NCBI GenBank assembly: GCA_030747595.1
Contig: JASLKK010000003.1
Coordinates: 196,928-256,601, forward strand
DNA length: 59,674 bases
Source: Acidimicrobiales bacterium
Lineage (GTDB): Bacteria; Actinomycetota; Acidimicrobiia; Acidimicrobiales; MedAcidi-G1
Reading direction: 5' to 3'
The notes beneath the pieces were generated by a model. The model did no database searches. It had not been told where the DNA came from and worked only from the letters and a program-made list of their open reading frames with translations. Below, one piece after another: positions 44,074 through 55,110 of the stretch. The first letter of the stretch is position 1. Each line of letters begins with the position of its first letter. Position numbers and translations under genes: made by a program.

Positions 44074-44721
44074 ATGCTCGAGATCGGCCTGACCGGCGGC
44101 ATCGGCTCGGGCAAGTCCACCGTCGCCTCGCTCCTAGTGGAGCGAGGCGCTGTCCTTCTGGACGCAGACGCGATCGTTCGCGAGCTTCAGGAGCCAGGCA
44201 CGCCGGTGTTCGTGGCCATGGTGGAACGCTGGGGCGACGACATCGTGGCCGTCGACGGGAGACTGGACCGTCAAGCGGTGGCCGACAGGGTCTTTGGTGA
44301 TGTCGACGAATTGGTGGCACTGAACGCCATCGTGCATCCCGCGGTGGCCGATGAAATGACCCGGCGACGTGAGAGGCTGGCCGGCACCGATGCCACGGTG
44401 ATTCTCGACATCCCCCTGCTCGTCGAATCGGGCCACGAGGGACTGGGCGGCATCATCGTGGTCGACGTGGATCCCGATGTGGCCGTGGATCGCCTCGTGG
44501 CCCATCGGGGGTTCACCGAGGACGATGCACGGGGCCGAATCGCTCGTCAGGCCTCCCGAGAGGACCGTCTATCCCGGGCTCACGTCGTGATCGACAACTC
44601 CGGGACGGTGGCCGACCTGTCCGCCGAAGTGGACCTGGCATGGGCTTGGATCGAGGGTCTGGAGCGGCCCGTTCCCGGTGAGGCCGTGACCCGCATTGGG
44701 AGCCGCACCGAACGCTCCTAG
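44074..44721 (+). CDS. coaE: Dephospho-CoA kinase
   Basis: CoaE phosphorylates dephospho-CoA in the last step of coenzyme A synthesis. The 215-residue protein has the P-loop [19 protein letters not shown], the [10 protein letters not shown] block and the DIPLLVESG motif. The C-terminal RIARQAS and AHVVIDNSG segments complete the fold. Some actinobacteria have an extra UPF0157 domain at the C-terminus; this protein does not. It follows rpsA and precedes uvrB, which has its own promoter. Confidence 0.96.
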   Translation: MLEIGLTGGIGSGKSTVASLLVERGAVLLDADAIVRELQEPGTPVFVAMVERWGDDIVAVDGRLDRQAVADRVFGDVDELVALNAIVHPAVADEMTRRRERLAGTDATVILDIPLLVESGHEGLGGIIVVDVDPDVAVDRLVAHRGFTEDDARGRIARQASREDRLSRAHVVIDNSGTVADLSAEVDLAWAWIEGLERPVPGEAVTRIGSRTERS

Positions 44722-44740
44722 GCCCGTCACGGCTGCTGGT

Positions 44741-44746
44741 TACGCT
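44741..44746 (+). promoter_or_regulatory. -10 hexamer of uvrB
   Basis: TACGCT ends 6 bases before the ATG at 44753. No LexA-like box is recognisable near it. Confidence 0.5.
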
Positions 44747-44752
44747 CCACGA

Positions 44753-46840
44753 ATGGACGACCTGGCCACTCCGGATATGTCTACCGATTCAGTGCCTACC
44801 GGGACCGTCGGACCAGCCCGGGGTCAGCCCTTCAAGGTTCATGCACCCTTTTCGCCTGCTGGCGACCAGCCAAAGGCCATCGACGAATTGACCGACGGCA
44901 TAGAGGGTGGCGAGCGATTCCAGACGTTGCTGGGCATCACCGGCAGTGGCAAGAGCGCCACCATTGCGTGGACCATCGAGAAGGTTCAGCGGCCCACGTT
45001 GGTCATCGCTCCCAACAAGGCCCTAGCCGCCCAACTGGCCAACGAGCTCCGGGAGTTCTTCCCCGATAACCGGGTCGAGTACTTCGTCTCGTATTACGAC
45101 TACTACCAACCCGAGGCCTACCTTCCGACGTCGGACACCTTCATCGAGAAAGACTCGTCGGTGAACGACGAGATCGACCGCCTCCGACATTCGGCCACAT
45201 CGTCACTGCTGACCCGTCGCGACACCATCGTGGTGGCGTCAGTTTCGTGCATCTACGGGCTCGGATCACCCGAGCACTACGAGGGCCAACTCCTGGTGTT
45301 GGAGGTCGGCCAGACCATTGAGCACCGGGCCACTTTGAGTCGCCTCGTCGACCTTCGCTACGAACGAAATGACATGGTGCTGGGCCGGGGCGGGTTCCGG
45401 GTGAAGGGCGACACGCTGGAGATTCATCCCGCCTATGAGGAGACGGCATTTCGGGTTTCGTTGTTTGGCGACGAGGTCGAGGCCATTACCGAGGTGGATC
45501 CACTTACCGGTGAACAACTCCGCCAGCTCGAGGACCTGGTGATCTTCCCGGCAACCCACTACATGGCCGATGCAGAGAACATCCGGCGGGCCATCGGCGG
45601 CATCGAAGCCGAGCTGGTCGAACAGCTCCAAGTCTTCGAAGTCGAACAGAAGCTCCTCGAAGCCCAGCGGTTGCGGATGCGCACCGAACACGACCTCGAG
45701 ATGCTTGGCGAGCTGGGCTACTGCAACGGGGTCGAAAACTACTCCATGCACCTCGACGGTCGCTCGTACGGTGATCGTCCCTACACCCTGCTCGACTACT
45801 TTCCCGATGACTTCTTGGTGGTCCTCGACGAGTCCCACGTGGCCGTGCCCCAGCTGCACGGCCAGTACGCCGGCGACCGAAGCCGTAAGGCCACGCTCAT
45901 CGAGCATGGTTTCCGGTTGCCGTCAGCGGCTGACAACCGGCCACTGACCTTTGACGAGTTCACCAGTCGGGTCGGACAGGTGGTGTTTCTGTCGGCCACG
46001 CCCGGCAACTGGGAGATCGAGGCCAGTAGTCGGGTGGTCGAACAGATAGTGCGCCCCACCGGTCTGATCGATCCCGAGGTGGTAGTTCGCCCCACCAAAG
46101 GTCAGATTGATGACCTGTTGGAGATGATCGCTGGGCGGGTGGCAGCCGAACAGCGAGTGCTAGTCACCACGCTGACTAAGAAGATGGCCGAGGACCTCAC
46201 CGACTACCTGCTCGAGCAAGGGGTACGGGTCCGTTACCTGCATTCCGACATCGACACGGTGCAGCGCATCGAGATCCTGCGTGACCTACGACTGGGGGAG
46301 TTCGACGTGCTCGTCGGGATCAACCTGCTGCGTGAAGGCCTCGATCTCCCTGAGGTGTCGCTAGTGGCCATCCTGGACGCCGACAAGGAGGGTTTTCTGC
46401 GAAGCGAGACGTCGCTGGTGCAGACCATTGGCAGGGCGGCACGCAACGTTGATGGCCAGGTGGTGATGTACGCCGATGCCGTCACGCCGTCTATGCAACG
46501 GGCGATCTCCGAGACCCATCGCCGTCGAGGACTCCAACAGGCACACAACGAGGAACACGGGATCGACCCGCAGACGGTCCGTAAGGCGGTGAACGACATC
46601 CTCTCGATGATCCGGCCTGACCGCACAGCACCCACCCCGAAGGGAAGGAAACGTCAGGCCAAACGCCTCATCGAGGACTTTGCCGAGATGAGCGTCGACG
46701 ACCTCCAACGGCTTTTGTACAGCCTCGAACAGGAGATGGGTGAGGCCGCGACAGACCTGCGTTTCGAGTATGCGGCCCGTCTTCGCGATGAGATCCGCGA
46801 GATCGAACGGGAGCTTCGGGACCTCGCCGAGGCCACTTGA
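44753..46840 (+). CDS. uvrB: UvrABC excinuclease subunit B
   Basis: UvrB is the damage-verifying helicase-like core of nucleotide excision repair. The 695-residue protein has the P-loop [13 protein letters not shown], the beta-hairpin region ([14 protein letters not shown]), [16 protein letters not shown], the DESHVAVPQ box and SATPGNWE. Motif VI GRAARN and a C-terminal UVR domain ([21 protein letters not shown]) that binds UvrC complete it. An ATG at 44777 is an alternative start, but the hexamer points to 44753. Confidence 0.97.
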   Translation: MDDLATPDMSTDSVPTGTVGPARGQPFKVHAPFSPAGDQPKAIDELTDGIEGGERFQTLLGITGSGKSATIAWTIEKVQRPTLVIAPNKALAAQLANELREFFPDNRVEYFVSYYDYYQPEAYLPTSDTFIEKDSSVNDEIDRLRHSATSSLLTRRDTIVVASVSCIYGLGSPEHYEGQLLVLEVGQTIEHRATLSRLVDLRYERNDMVLGRGGFRVKGDTLEIHPAYEETAFRVSLFGDEVEAITEVDPLTGEQLRQLEDLVIFPATHYMADAENIRRAIGGIEAELVEQLQVFEVEQKLLEAQRLRMRTEHDLEMLGELGYCNGVENYSMHLDGRSYGDRPYTLLDYFPDDFLVVLDESHVAVPQLHGQYAGDRSRKATLIEHGFRLPSAADNRPLTFDEFTSRVGQVVFLSATPGNWEIEASSRVVEQIVRPTGLIDPEVVVRPTKGQIDDLLEMIAGRVAAEQRVLVTTLTKKMAEDLTDYLLEQGVRVRYLHSDIDTVQRIEILRDLRLGEFDVLVGINLLREGLDLPEVSLVAILDADKEGFLRSETSLVQTIGRAARNVDGQVVMYADAVTPSMQRAISETHRRRGLQQAHNEEHGIDPQTVRKAVNDILSMIRPDRTAPTPKGRKRQAKRLIEDFAEMSVDDLQRLLYSLEQEMGEAATDLRFEYAARLRDEIREIERELRDLAEAT

Positions 46841-46885
46841 CGGGCTAACTGGTTGGGCTCCCGACTGGCCCTCATGACCGGCCCC

Positions 46886-46891
46886 TAGGCT
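46886..46891 (+). promoter_or_regulatory. -10 hexamer of uvrA
   Basis: TAGGCT ends 7 bases before the GTG at 46899, in the 58-base gap after uvrB. Confidence 0.5.
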
Positions 46892-46898
46892 CGCTCGG

Positions 46899-49769
46899 GT
46901 GTCTGAACGGCTGATCGTCAAGGGTGCGCGGGAACACAACCTCCGCGACGTCGATCTGGACCTCCCTCGGGACCGACTCATCTGTTTCACCGGCATTTCC
47001 GGTTCCGGCAAATCGTCGCTGGCCTTTGACACCATCTACGCCGAGGGGCAGCGCCGCTACGTCGAGTCACTGTCGGCCTACGCCCGTCAGTTCCTGGGCC
47101 AGATGGACAAGCCTGACGTGGACTTCATCGAAGGCCTATCGCCTGCCATATCGATTGACCAGAAGAGCGCTTCGCGAAATCCCCGGTCGACGGTTGGAAC
47201 CATCACCGAGGTTTACGACTACCTGCGCCTGTTGTACGCCCGGATCGGCATTCCACACGATCCGGAGACTGGCGAGCGACTCGTCCGTCAGACTCCACAG
47301 CAGATCGTGGACCGGATTCTCGAAATGGACGCTGGTACACGCTTTCAGGTTCTGGCCCCGGTGGTTCGTGGCCGGAAGGGGACCTACGACACCCTGCTGG
47401 GCGACCTGGCCGGCCAGGGGTTCAGCCGTGCCATCGTTGACGGCGAGCCGTATGAACTTGCCGACCTCGAACGGGGCGACCTGGACCTGGCTCGTTACGA
47501 GATGCACACCATTCAGGTAGTCGTCGACCGTCTGGTACTCAAAGACGGGATCGAGCGACGCCTCACAGAGTCCATGGAGACGGCTCTGGCTCTCGCTGAG
47601 GGGATCGCCGAGGTTCAGGTGATGCCGCGCGACGGTGAAGTCGATACAGAGGGAAACTCGGTCGAGCCGCGCACCATCGTGTTCAGCCAGCATCTTTCGC
47701 GGCCCAGCGATGGCCGATCGTTCGAGGACCTGGCCCCCCGGAACTTCTCCTTCAATAGTCCCTACGGGGCGTGCGACCATTGCGACGGCCTTGGCACGGT
47801 CTTCCAGGTGGACGCCGACCTCGTAGTGCCAAACCCTGAGCTGGGCCTCGGTGAAGGAGCGATTGCCCCGTGGTCCGGCGGCAACAACCGCTACTTCGGA
47901 CGCCTCGTCGAAGCGGTGACCGAGGAGTTGGGCGTGGATCCGACCACCCCGTGGTCGAAGCTCCCTAAGAAGGTTCGCTCGACGTTTCTCGACGGTGGGC
48001 TGAAGAATCGGGTGCAGGTCCGCTACAAGAACCGGTTTGGGCGCACCCGGGTCTACTCGGCCAACTTCGAGGGCGTCATGCCCTACCTTCGTCGCCGGCA
48101 CCGTGACGCCGAGAGCGACTCGGGCCGGGAACACGTCGAGGGCTACATGCGCCAGGTGGCTTGCCCGGAATGTGCGGGAGCCCGTTTGAATCCGTTGTCT
48201 TTGGCCGTGACCATCGACGGCCACTCGCTCTCAGAGGTCTGTGCCCTGTCGATCGCAGATGCGGCCAGGGTGCTCCGTGAACTGGAGTTGACCGACCGTG
48301 AGGCAATGATTGCCGAACAGGTCCAGAAGGAGATCAACGCCCGGCTGGGTTTCCTGCTTGACGTGGGTCTCGACTATCTCTCGCTATCGAGATCGGCGGC
48401 CACCTTGGCCGGCGGCGAAGCCCAGCGCATCCGGCTGGCCTCACAGATCGGGAGCGGCCTGGTGGGCGTGCTCTACGTGCTCGACGAGCCGTCGATCGGT
48501 CTCCACCAACGCGACAACCAGCGTCTCATCGAGACCCTGATCCGACTACGCGACCTCGGAAATACGGTCATCGTGGTCGAACACGACGAGGAGACCATCC
48601 GAGCTTCGGACCACGTGGTCGACATCGGTCCGGGAGCCGGTGAACACGGGGGAGCGGTCGTCCATTCTGGGTCGGTCAAGGGCCTGTTGACCAAGAAGGG
48701 ATCACTCACCGGGCAATACCTCTCAGGGACGAAGGCCATTGCCGTCCCTGGAGCGCGTCGGCCGGGAGACGGCGGCCATCTGGTCGTCCGGGGCGCCCGG
48801 GAGAACAACCTCCGGAACCTGGACGCTGCCTTCCCGACAGGATGCTTCGTTGCTGTTACAGGGGTGTCGGGCTCTGGTAAGTCGACACTGGTCAACGAGA
48901 TCCTGCATAAGGGTCTGATGCAGAAGGTGTACCGCTCCAAGGTGCCACCTGGCTTGCATACCGCCCTAGACGGCGTTGAGGCGGTTGACAAGGTCATCAA
49001 CATCGACCAGACGCCGATCGGACGGACCCCACGATCCAATGCCGCCACCTACACCGGCGTGTTTGATCACGTCCGAAAGCTGTTTGCCAAAACCGAGGAA
49101 TCCCGGATCCGCGGCTATCAACCTGGGCGATTCAGTTTCAATGTGAAGGGTGGCCGATGTGAGGCGTGCGCCGGCGACGGGACGATCCGTATCGAAATGC
49201 ACTTCCTGCCCGACGTGTACGTTCCGTGCGAGGTCTGCAAGGGGCAGCGTTACAACCGCGACACCCTTGACGTCCGGTTCAAGGGGCGAACCATTGCCGA
49301 CGTGCTGGACATGTCGTGCAGCGAGGCGCTCACGTTCTTTGAGAACCAGCCGTCGATCACCCGACACATGCAGACGCTCGTCGACGTGGGGCTGGGGTAC
49401 GTGCGACTCGGCCAGTCGGCGCCCACCCTGTCGGGCGGCGAGGCCCAGCGAGTCAAGTTGGCCAGTGAGTTGGCTAAGCGACCCACCGGCCACACCGTCT
49501 ACATCCTCGATGAACCGACTACTGGTCTGCACTTCGAAGATGTGCGAAAGCTCCTCGGCGTACTAAACCGGCTCGTCGACCAGGGCAACTCAGTGATCGT
49601 GATCGAGCACAATCTGGATGTAGTCAAGACCGCCGACTGGTTGGTCGATCTGGGCCCGGAGGGCGGCAGCGGCGGGGGCGTCCTCGTGGCTGAAGGCACA
49701 CCGGAGCACGTGGCTACTGTGACTGGGAGCCACACCGGTCGATTTCTTGCCGAAATGCTGAGCCGCTGA
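46899..49769 (+). CDS. uvrA: UvrABC excinuclease subunit A
   Basis: UvrA finds DNA damage and loads UvrB. The 956-residue protein has two ABC ATPase modules. The first Walker A is [15 protein letters not shown] and the second is [18 protein letters not shown] signatures are [13 protein letters not shown] and [13 protein letters not shown]. Zinc modules are intact, including [36 protein letters not shown] and [10 protein letters not shown]. It starts with GTG and has normal length. Confidence 0.98.
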   Translation: MSERLIVKGAREHNLRDVDLDLPRDRLICFTGISGSGKSSLAFDTIYAEGQRRYVESLSAYARQFLGQMDKPDVDFIEGLSPAISIDQKSASRNPRSTVGTITEVYDYLRLLYARIGIPHDPETGERLVRQTPQQIVDRILEMDAGTRFQVLAPVVRGRKGTYDTLLGDLAGQGFSRAIVDGEPYELADLERGDLDLARYEMHTIQVVVDRLVLKDGIERRLTESMETALALAEGIAEVQVMPRDGEVDTEGNSVEPRTIVFSQHLSRPSDGRSFEDLAPRNFSFNSPYGACDHCDGLGTVFQVDADLVVPNPELGLGEGAIAPWSGGNNRYFGRLVEAVTEELGVDPTTPWSKLPKKVRSTFLDGGLKNRVQVRYKNRFGRTRVYSANFEGVMPYLRRRHRDAESDSGREHVEGYMRQVACPECAGARLNPLSLAVTIDGHSLSEVCALSIADAARVLRELELTDREAMIAEQVQKEINARLGFLLDVGLDYLSLSRSAATLAGGEAQRIRLASQIGSGLVGVLYVLDEPSIGLHQRDNQRLIETLIRLRDLGNTVIVVEHDEETIRASDHVVDIGPGAGEHGGAVVHSGSVKGLLTKKGSLTGQYLSGTKAIAVPGARRPGDGGHLVVRGARENNLRNLDAAFPTGCFVAVTGVSGSGKSTLVNEILHKGLMQKVYRSKVPPGLHTALDGVEAVDKVINIDQTPIGRTPRSNAATYTGVFDHVRKLFAKTEESRIRGYQPGRFSFNVKGGRCEACAGDGTIRIEMHFLPDVYVPCEVCKGQRYNRDTLDVRFKGRTIADVLDMSCSEALTFFENQPSITRHMQTLVDVGLGYVRLGQSAPTLSGGEAQRVKLASELAKRPTGHTVYILDEPTTGLHFEDVRKLLGVLNRLVDQGNSVIVIEHNLDVVKTADWLVDLGPEGGSGGGVLVAEGTPEHVATVTGSHTGRFLAEMLSR

Positions 49770-49801
49770 CTGCCTCAGAGATGTCTGGCCTCTGGAGCCC
49801 C

Positions 49802-49807
49802 TAGCCT
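49802..49807 (+). promoter_or_regulatory. -10 hexamer of uvrC
   Basis: TAGCCT ends 6 bases before the ATG at 49814, the third uvr gene with this arrangement. Confidence 0.5.
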
Positions 49808-49813
49808 CGGAAG

Positions 49814-51676
49814 ATGGTCGAGCGCCCGCCGGCGGGCACCATTCCCGATGCCCCCGGCTCCTACCAGTTCCGTGATGGGCAGGGTCGGGTGCTCTACGTG
49901 GGTAAGGCCAAGAGTCTTCGTAGTCGGCTGAACAGTTACTTCGGCCGCCGGGACCGGATGGTCTCTCGGACGGCTCAGATGCTCGACGAGGCCACCGACG
50001 TCGAGTGGATCCAGGTGGCCAACGAACTCGAGGCGTTGTTGCTCGAGCACACACTCATCCAGGAGCACAAGCCCCGATTCAACGTCGACCTGAAAGACGA
50101 CAAGTCGTACCCGTTTCTGGCCATTACGACCAAAGAGGAATGGCCCCGCCCCATGGTCACCAGAGGCAAACGCCGCCGAGGGGTTCGGTACTTCGGCCCC
50201 TACGGCCACGCCGGAGCCATCCGTGAAACCCTCGACCTGCTGCTCCGAACCTTTCCAGCCCGCACCTGTTCGGACACCAAGTTCCGGGAGCATGAACGAC
50301 AGGGTCGGCCATGCTTGTTGTTCCACATTGAGAAGTGCAGCGGTCCGTGCGTGGGGGAGGTGTCCCACGAGGACTACGACGGGATCGTGGCAGACCTGAT
50401 CCGGTTCCTTGAGGGTGACACTGATGCGGTGGTCGACCAACTCCGGGCCGAGATGGAGGCGTCGTCGGCGGCGCTCGAGTACGAGGCGGCGGCCCGGCAT
50501 CGGGATCGACTATCCAGCGTGCTGCGGGCCCTGGAGAAGCAGCAGATGGTCGCGGCCAGGAGCGAGGACCTAGACGTCTTCGGACTGGCCGGCGACGACT
50601 TGGAAGCGGCGGCCCAGGTGTTCTATGTGCGTAAGGGGCGCGTGGTGGGACGAAAGGGCTTCGTGGTGGAACGTGCCGAGGACCTCGACCGTGCCCACCT
50701 AGTCGGCGAAGTACTTTCGGCCCATTACCGGGACGATCCGCCCCGGGGGATACCCCGGCAGGTTCTCGTGCCTGACGAGCCCGCCGATGGGCCGTTACTG
50801 GAGCAGTGGTTGTCGGGCGAACGCGAGGGGCCGGTCACCATCCGGGTTCCGCGTCGAGGCGACAAGCAGGGGCTGTTGCAGACAGTGACTCGCAATGCCG
50901 ACGAGGAGTTCGTTCGGCATCGTCTAAAGCGGGCATCGAACCACAACAGCCGGGCCCGGGCGTTGAACGAACTCCAAGTGGCTCTGTCGCTGCCTGAGGC
51001 ACCACTACGGATCGAATGCTACGACATGAGTCACCTACAGGGAACGGACTATGTGGGCTCAATGGTGGTGCTGGAGGACGGTCTCCCACGTACCTCGGAC
51101 TACCGGAGATTCCGGATACGCCACGTGGATGGCAACGACGATTACGCGGCGATGGCCGAGGTCCTGACTCGGCGTCTGACGGCATTCCTCGAGGAGCAGG
51201 CCATGGCGGTCGACGAACGACCGGGGCGTTTCGCCTACCCGCCCCAGCTCCTGTTAGTGGACGGAGGCAAGGGCCAGCTGGGCGTGGCTGAGCGGGTCGT
51301 GGCCGAGCTCGGCCTGGCCGATCGGATTCCGGTGGCGTCACTGGCTAAGCAGTTCGAAGAGGTCTTCCGGCCCGGGTCGTCCGATCCGGTCCGTCTTCCC
51401 CGTGGATCCGAAGCGTTGTACCTGCTGCAGCGGATTCGTGACGAGTCGCACCGGTTCGCCATTGCCTATCACCGGCAGTTGCGGTCCAAGAGGATGACGG
51501 GATCGGTGCTTGACGGCATCGCCGGTCTGGGACCGGCTCGGCGAAAGCGGCTGGTGTCGGCCTTCGGGGGCGTCCGGGCCGTGCAGCGAGCGTCACTGGA
51601 CGAGTTGCAAGCGCTCACCTGGCTCCCTGACCAGGTCGCTAACGCCGTGTTCGCCAAGGCCCACAAGGTTGGGTGA
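49814..51676 (+). CDS. uvrC: UvrABC excinuclease subunit C
   Basis: UvrC makes both incisions around damaged DNA. The 620-residue protein has an N-terminal GIY-YIG nuclease (GSYQF, then RVLYVGKAKSLRSRL). A UVR domain lies at about residues 205-240, and the RNase H-like C-terminal nuclease starts at IECYDMSHLQGTDYVGSMVV with later LLLVDGGKGQL. Tandem HhH motifs form the end (IAGLGPARRKRLVSAFGGV). The GIY of the first motif reads GSY. It converges on the EamA gene with 11 bases between stops. Confidence 0.96.
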   Translation: MVERPPAGTIPDAPGSYQFRDGQGRVLYVGKAKSLRSRLNSYFGRRDRMVSRTAQMLDEATDVEWIQVANELEALLLEHTLIQEHKPRFNVDLKDDKSYPFLAITTKEEWPRPMVTRGKRRRGVRYFGPYGHAGAIRETLDLLLRTFPARTCSDTKFREHERQGRPCLLFHIEKCSGPCVGEVSHEDYDGIVADLIRFLEGDTDAVVDQLRAEMEASSAALEYEAAARHRDRLSSVLRALEKQQMVAARSEDLDVFGLAGDDLEAAAQVFYVRKGRVVGRKGFVVERAEDLDRAHLVGEVLSAHYRDDPPRGIPRQVLVPDEPADGPLLEQWLSGEREGPVTIRVPRRGDKQGLLQTVTRNADEEFVRHRLKRASNHNSRARALNELQVALSLPEAPLRIECYDMSHLQGTDYVGSMVVLEDGLPRTSDYRRFRIRHVDGNDDYAAMAEVLTRRLTAFLEEQAMAVDERPGRFAYPPQLLLVDGGKGQLGVAERVVAELGLADRIPVASLAKQFEEVFRPGSSDPVRLPRGSEALYLLQRIRDESHRFAIAYHRQLRSKRMTGSVLDGIAGLGPARRKRLVSAFGGVRAVQRASLDELQALTWLPDQVANAVFAKAHKVG

Positions 51677-51687
51677 CGAGAAACGCT

Positions 51688-52530
51688 TCAGCCGCTGACA
51701 ATGGCAGCAATGGCCGTCAGGGCGACCAGCAGTCCGAGGATCTGTGTTCGCGACATCCGCTCGTGCAGGACGTAGCGGGCTAGCACCACTGTCGATACCG
51801 GATAGAGAGAGCCGAGGACGACTACGAGGCTCAGCATCCCCCGGTGGATGGCGTAGAGGATGGTCAGGTTGGCGGCCATGTCCAGGATCCCGGCACCGAC
51901 GATGGTCGCTCGTCCCTCGTCGCGGCGAGGGATGGGCGACCGTCTCATCCGGGCTAGGAGAAGGAGCGCCACGCCGGCGGACACGACCCGGGCACTCACC
52001 AGGGGCCACGGGGTGGTCGCCTCAGCCGTCTGGCCCATGAAGATGAAGAATCCGCCGAAGCCGACACCCGCCAGGAGGGCCTCACCCAGTAGCCCCGGGG
52101 TCAGGGATCTCGGATCTGAATCGTCCCCCTTCTGACGGGAGACCATGGTGATGGCCGCCATGCCCAGGAATACGCCGGCCACCTGAAGCGGATCGAGCCG
52201 GTCGCCGAAGCAGACGCCCCAAAGGGCAGGAATCGCGGCGTTACTTACTGCTGTGATCGGGGCGACCACGGCCATCGGGCCTCGACCGAGGCAGTGGTAG
52301 AGGCAGCCGATACCCACGACGCCCGAGAGGCCGGCCCCTAGACCGAAGAGAAGGTCGCGGGCGGTCACCGTTTCAGCGATGAATGGAGCGGCCATCAGGA
52401 TTAGGAACAGGCCCACAACATGGGAAGCGGCGACCACCACCAAGACGTGGGTTCGGCGTGCCGCTGAACCGCCGAGGAAGTCACCGGCGCCGAAAAGGAG
52501 CGACGAGAGCAGGGCTAGGGCGGCGGCCAT
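51688..52530 (-). CDS. EamA/DMT-superfamily transporter
   Basis: The 280-residue protein has ten hydrophobic segments in two five-helix EamA repeats, as in drug/metabolite transporters. The first repeat starts ALALLSSLLFGAGDFLGG, and the second ends with VVVLGSLYPVSTVVLARYVLHERMS, the usual last-loop signature. The substrate is unknown. The ATG at 52530 is supported by a TACCAT hexamer 7 bases upstream. It is divergent from the methyltransferase gene at 52570. Confidence 0.88.
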   Translation of the reverse strand: MAAALALLSSLLFGAGDFLGGSAARRTHVLVVVAASHVVGLFLILMAAPFIAETVTARDLLFGLGAGLSGVVGIGCLYHCLGRGPMAVVAPITAVSNAAIPALWGVCFGDRLDPLQVAGVFLGMAAITMVSRQKGDDSDPRSLTPGLLGEALLAGVGFGGFFIFMGQTAEATTPWPLVSARVVSAGVALLLLARMRRSPIPRRDEGRATIVGAGILDMAANLTILYAIHRGMLSLVVVLGSLYPVSTVVLARYVLHERMSRTQILGLLVALTAIAAIVSG

Positions 52531-52537
52531 CCGTCGG

Positions 52538-52543
52538 ATGGTA
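52538..52543 (-). promoter_or_regulatory. -10 hexamer of the EamA gene
   Basis: Reverse-strand TACCAT ends 7 bases before the ATG at 52530, in the 39-base gap to the divergent gene. Confidence 0.45.
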
Positions 52544-52569
52544 CGACTCGCCGTGCGAGGCTCATCGCT

Positions 52570-53328
52570 GTGGACGAACCGGAACAGGAAGTGGTGCACT
52601 CCATGGACCCGTGGGAAGAACACGCCGTCTGGTGGCAGGAGGGGTTCACCGACGGTGCCGACGCCGAGTATGTCCAACAGATCCTGCCTCTGGCCAGTGC
52701 GTTACTGGACGGATACGACCGTGTGCTGGACGTGGGGGCTGGTGAGGGCCAGATCAGCCGGCTCGTAGCGGCGGGCGGTTCGTCCCTAGTGGTCGGCGTG
52801 GATCCGACCCGGGCCCAGACGGCGGAGGCGGCTCGCCGTGGGGGAGGGCCTGCCTACCTGCGATCGACGGCCGACGGTCTGCCGTTCAGTGAGGGGTCGT
52901 TCGATGCGGTGGTGGCCTGCTTGGTGTTCGAGCACATCGAGGCGGTTGACGAGGCGGTGGCCGAGGTGGCCCGAGTGCTGGCTGACGGAGGCCGCTTCGC
53001 CTTCTTCCTGAACCACCCGCTGATCCAGACGCCGGGGAGCGGCTGGGTGGACGATCAGATTATGGATCCGCCGGAGCAGTACTGGAGGATCGGCCCCTAC
53101 CTCGTGGAGTCGATCGAGTCCGAGGAGGTGGCCAAGGACGTCTTCCTCCCGTTTGTCCACCGACCGGTTAGTCGGTACGTGAACGCCATGGCCGACCATG
53201 GCCTCGTCCTGCGGCGGATGCATGAACCTACGCCGCCCGAGGGATTTCTGGAGCGGGCTGCCGAGTACCGGGAGGCGGCAACCATTCCGCGCCTACTCGT
53301 CCTGGTGGCAGAACGCGAAAGACGCTGA
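52570..53328 (+). CDS. Class I SAM-dependent methyltransferase
   Basis: The 252-residue protein has VLDVGAGEGQISRLVAAGG (motif I), VVGVDPTRAQ, LPFSEGSFDAVVACLVFEH and EVARVLADGGRFAFFLNHP, a typical Methyltransf_11 core. The C-terminal half contains RIGPYLVESIESEE and HRPVSRYVNAMADHGL. It starts with GTG at 52570; an ATG at 52603 is possible. The substrate is unknown. It is divergent from the transporter and followed by rapZ, which has its own promoter. Confidence 0.85.
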   Translation: MDEPEQEVVHSMDPWEEHAVWWQEGFTDGADAEYVQQILPLASALLDGYDRVLDVGAGEGQISRLVAAGGSSLVVGVDPTRAQTAEAARRGGGPAYLRSTADGLPFSEGSFDAVVACLVFEHIEAVDEAVAEVARVLADGGRFAFFLNHPLIQTPGSGWVDDQIMDPPEQYWRIGPYLVESIESEEVAKDVFLPFVHRPVSRYVNAMADHGLVLRRMHEPTPPEGFLERAAEYREAATIPRLLVLVAERERR

Positions 53329-53386
53329 CCTGTTCGCCGGCCCATGGTTTGACTCGCCGGGCCGATAGCTCAGTGGGCGTCCCGTC

Positions 53387-53392
53387 TAGCAT
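53387..53392 (+). promoter_or_regulatory. -10 hexamer of rapZ
   Basis: TAGCAT ends 6 bases before the ATG at 53399 and probably drives rapZ-yvcK. Confidence 0.5.
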
Positions 53393-53398
53393 TGGCCC

Positions 53399-54244
53399 AT
53401 GAGCGACCTCTTGGTCATCACTGGCCTGTCGGGCGCCGGACGTAGTGAGTTCGCCAAGGATCTCGAGGATCTCGGCTGGTTCGTTATCGATCGCCTTCCG
53501 CCCGATATCGCCACCAAGGTGGCTGATCTGGCCGTGGGACCGACCGCGCCGTGGGACCGTGTTGCCTTCGCCCTGAGGGCCGACGTGACTGGGGGTGAGA
53601 CTTTGCGGGCCGTGTCCGAACTACGGGACAGTGGCGAACGGCTTCGGGTGGTGTTCCTTGATTGTTCGACGGAGACCCTGGTGCGCCGGTATGAGTCGAG
53701 TCGTCGACCGCACCCGTCGCCGGCCGCCGGTCTAGAAGAGGCCATCGAGGGCGAACGGGCACTTATGGAACCGGTCCGGGCCGCGGCGGACCTCGTCCTG
53801 GATACCTCGGACCTCAATGTTCACGAACTTCGGGATCGGGTCGCCCGCCTGTACGGCGAGTCCGACGATCGGCCCATGCGTACGACCATCACCTCGTTTG
53901 GCTACAAGCACGGCCTGCCTCGTGATGCCGATCTCATCCTGGATTGCCGGTTCCTCCCCAACCCTCACTGGATCCCGGAACTGCGACCTCTGACTGGACT
54001 GGATGGACCGGTGAGGGAGCACGTTCTGAGCCACGAAGTAACCCAGGAGTTTCTGGACCAGATGGGTGACCTCCTGGGCATGTTGATGCCGGCTTACGTC
54101 GCTGAGGGCAAGTCGTACCTCTCAATCGCCTTGGGATGCACCGGTGGCCGCCACCGATCGGTGGCTGTGGCCGAAACTGTTGCCGAGATGCTCCGGGGTC
54201 GGGAATTCGATCCGGTGGTGACCCATCGCGACATCGGACGGTGA
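53399..54244 (+). CDS. rapZ: RapZ-family nucleotide-binding protein (RNase adapter)
   Basis: In E. coli RapZ controls glucosamine-6-phosphate synthase through small RNAs; the actinobacterial role is less clear. The 281-residue protein has an N-terminal P-loop-like GLSGAGRSEFAKDLEDLGW and Walker B-like VFLDC. The conserved C-terminal half is FGYKHGLPRDADLILDCRFLPNP, and the HRSVA region (GCTGGRHRSVAVAE) follows. The P-loop lysine is Arg, an exchange seen in other actinobacterial members. It overlaps yvcK by 4 bases. Confidence 0.94.
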   Translation: MSDLLVITGLSGAGRSEFAKDLEDLGWFVIDRLPPDIATKVADLAVGPTAPWDRVAFALRADVTGGETLRAVSELRDSGERLRVVFLDCSTETLVRRYESSRRPHPSPAAGLEEAIEGERALMEPVRAAADLVLDTSDLNVHELRDRVARLYGESDDRPMRTTITSFGYKHGLPRDADLILDCRFLPNPHWIPELRPLTGLDGPVREHVLSHEVTQEFLDQMGDLLGMLMPAYVAEGKSYLSIALGCTGGRHRSVAVAETVAEMLRGREFDPVVTHRDIGR

Positions 54245-55110
54245 GTGAACTGCAGTCTGCGTCGGTCGGGGTCTGTGCGTTGGGTGGCGGGCATGGACTG
54301 GCCACCAGTCTCCGGGCCGTGCGGAGCTACGCGGACCATGTCACGGCGGTGGTGTCCATTGCCGACGACGGTGGTTCTAGCGGTCGGATCCGTTCGGCCA
54401 TGGGCGGGCCGGCGCCTGGTGACCTCCGGCGATGCTTTGAGGCTCTCGGGGATGCGTCAATGTTGACCGCTGAGATGGGATGGCGATTCGACGGCGGCGA
54501 GCTCGCAGGTCATGCGTTGGGCAACCTGGTCATCGCCGGTCTAGTTGCCGCATCCGATGACCTGGTGTCGGCGCTCGATGAGGTGGGCCGCCTGGTTGGC
54601 GCTGTTGGCCGGGTGCTACCCGCGACGTCGGTCCCCGTGGATCTGGTGGCCGATACCGGGGAGTGGGAGGTGGAGGGTCAGGTGGCCGTCCACCGGGCGG
54701 TTGGCGTGGTGGGCCTTCGACTATCGCCGATCGATGCCACTGCACCCCCGGAGACGGTGTCAGCCATTGAGGACGCTGACCAGATCGTGCTCGGCCCCGG
54801 ATCGTTCTTCACCAGCGTTCTAGCCGCCACGTTGTCCGCCGACGTCCAGGGCGCCCTTGCCCGCCGATCGGGCCCGTTGGTGCTGGTGGCGAACCTCGCT
54901 CAGGACCGTGAGGGGCCCGTCGAACTAGCCGACCACCTTCGTCTACTGGATGAACACGGCGTTCGGCCCGACGTCCTCCTCGTGGACGACCACTCAGACC
55001 GGACGCTACCGATCGGTCCCGAGGTGGTCCGGGCGCCGTTGGCGGGTCGGAATGGACGGGTCCACGACCCGGTCCAGCTGGGATCCGCTCTCGCATCCTG
55101 TCTGGGTTGA
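54241..55110 (+). CDS. yvcK: YvcK/CofD-family gluconeogenesis factor
   Basis: YvcK proteins bind UDP-sugars and influence cell wall and growth on gluconeogenic carbon. The 289-residue protein has ALGGGHGLATSLRAVR, SIADDGGSSGRIR, PGDLRRCFEAL and IVLGPGSFFTSVLAATL blocks. It starts with GTG overlapping the rapZ stop. In most actinobacteria and firmicutes whiA follows; here it does not, and the next gene is gap. Confidence 0.93.
   Translation: MSELQSASVGVCALGGGHGLATSLRAVRSYADHVTAVVSIADDGGSSGRIRSAMGGPAPGDLRRCFEALGDASMLTAEMGWRFDGGELAGHALGNLVIAGLVAASDDLVSALDEVGRLVGAVGRVLPATSVPVDLVADTGEWEVEGQVAVHRAVGVVGLRLSPIDATAPPETVSAIEDADQIVLGPGSFFTSVLAATLSADVQGALARRSGPLVLVANLAQDREGPVELADHLRLLDEHGVRPDVLLVDDHSDRTLPIGPEVVRAPLAGRNGRVHDPVQLGSALASCLG

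Noticed and set aside
47136-48224. Long reverse-strand open frame inside uvrA
   Set aside because: It lies wholly opposite a canonical uvrA gene, and its translation has no domain. High G+C removes stop codons from the shadow frame. Similar frames opposite dnaE (5108-5944, 6866-8347) were rejected for the same reason.
44722-49813. LexA/SOS boxes upstream of uvrB, uvrA or uvrC
   Set aside because: I looked for CGAAC-N4-GTTCG-like palindromes near each start and found none.
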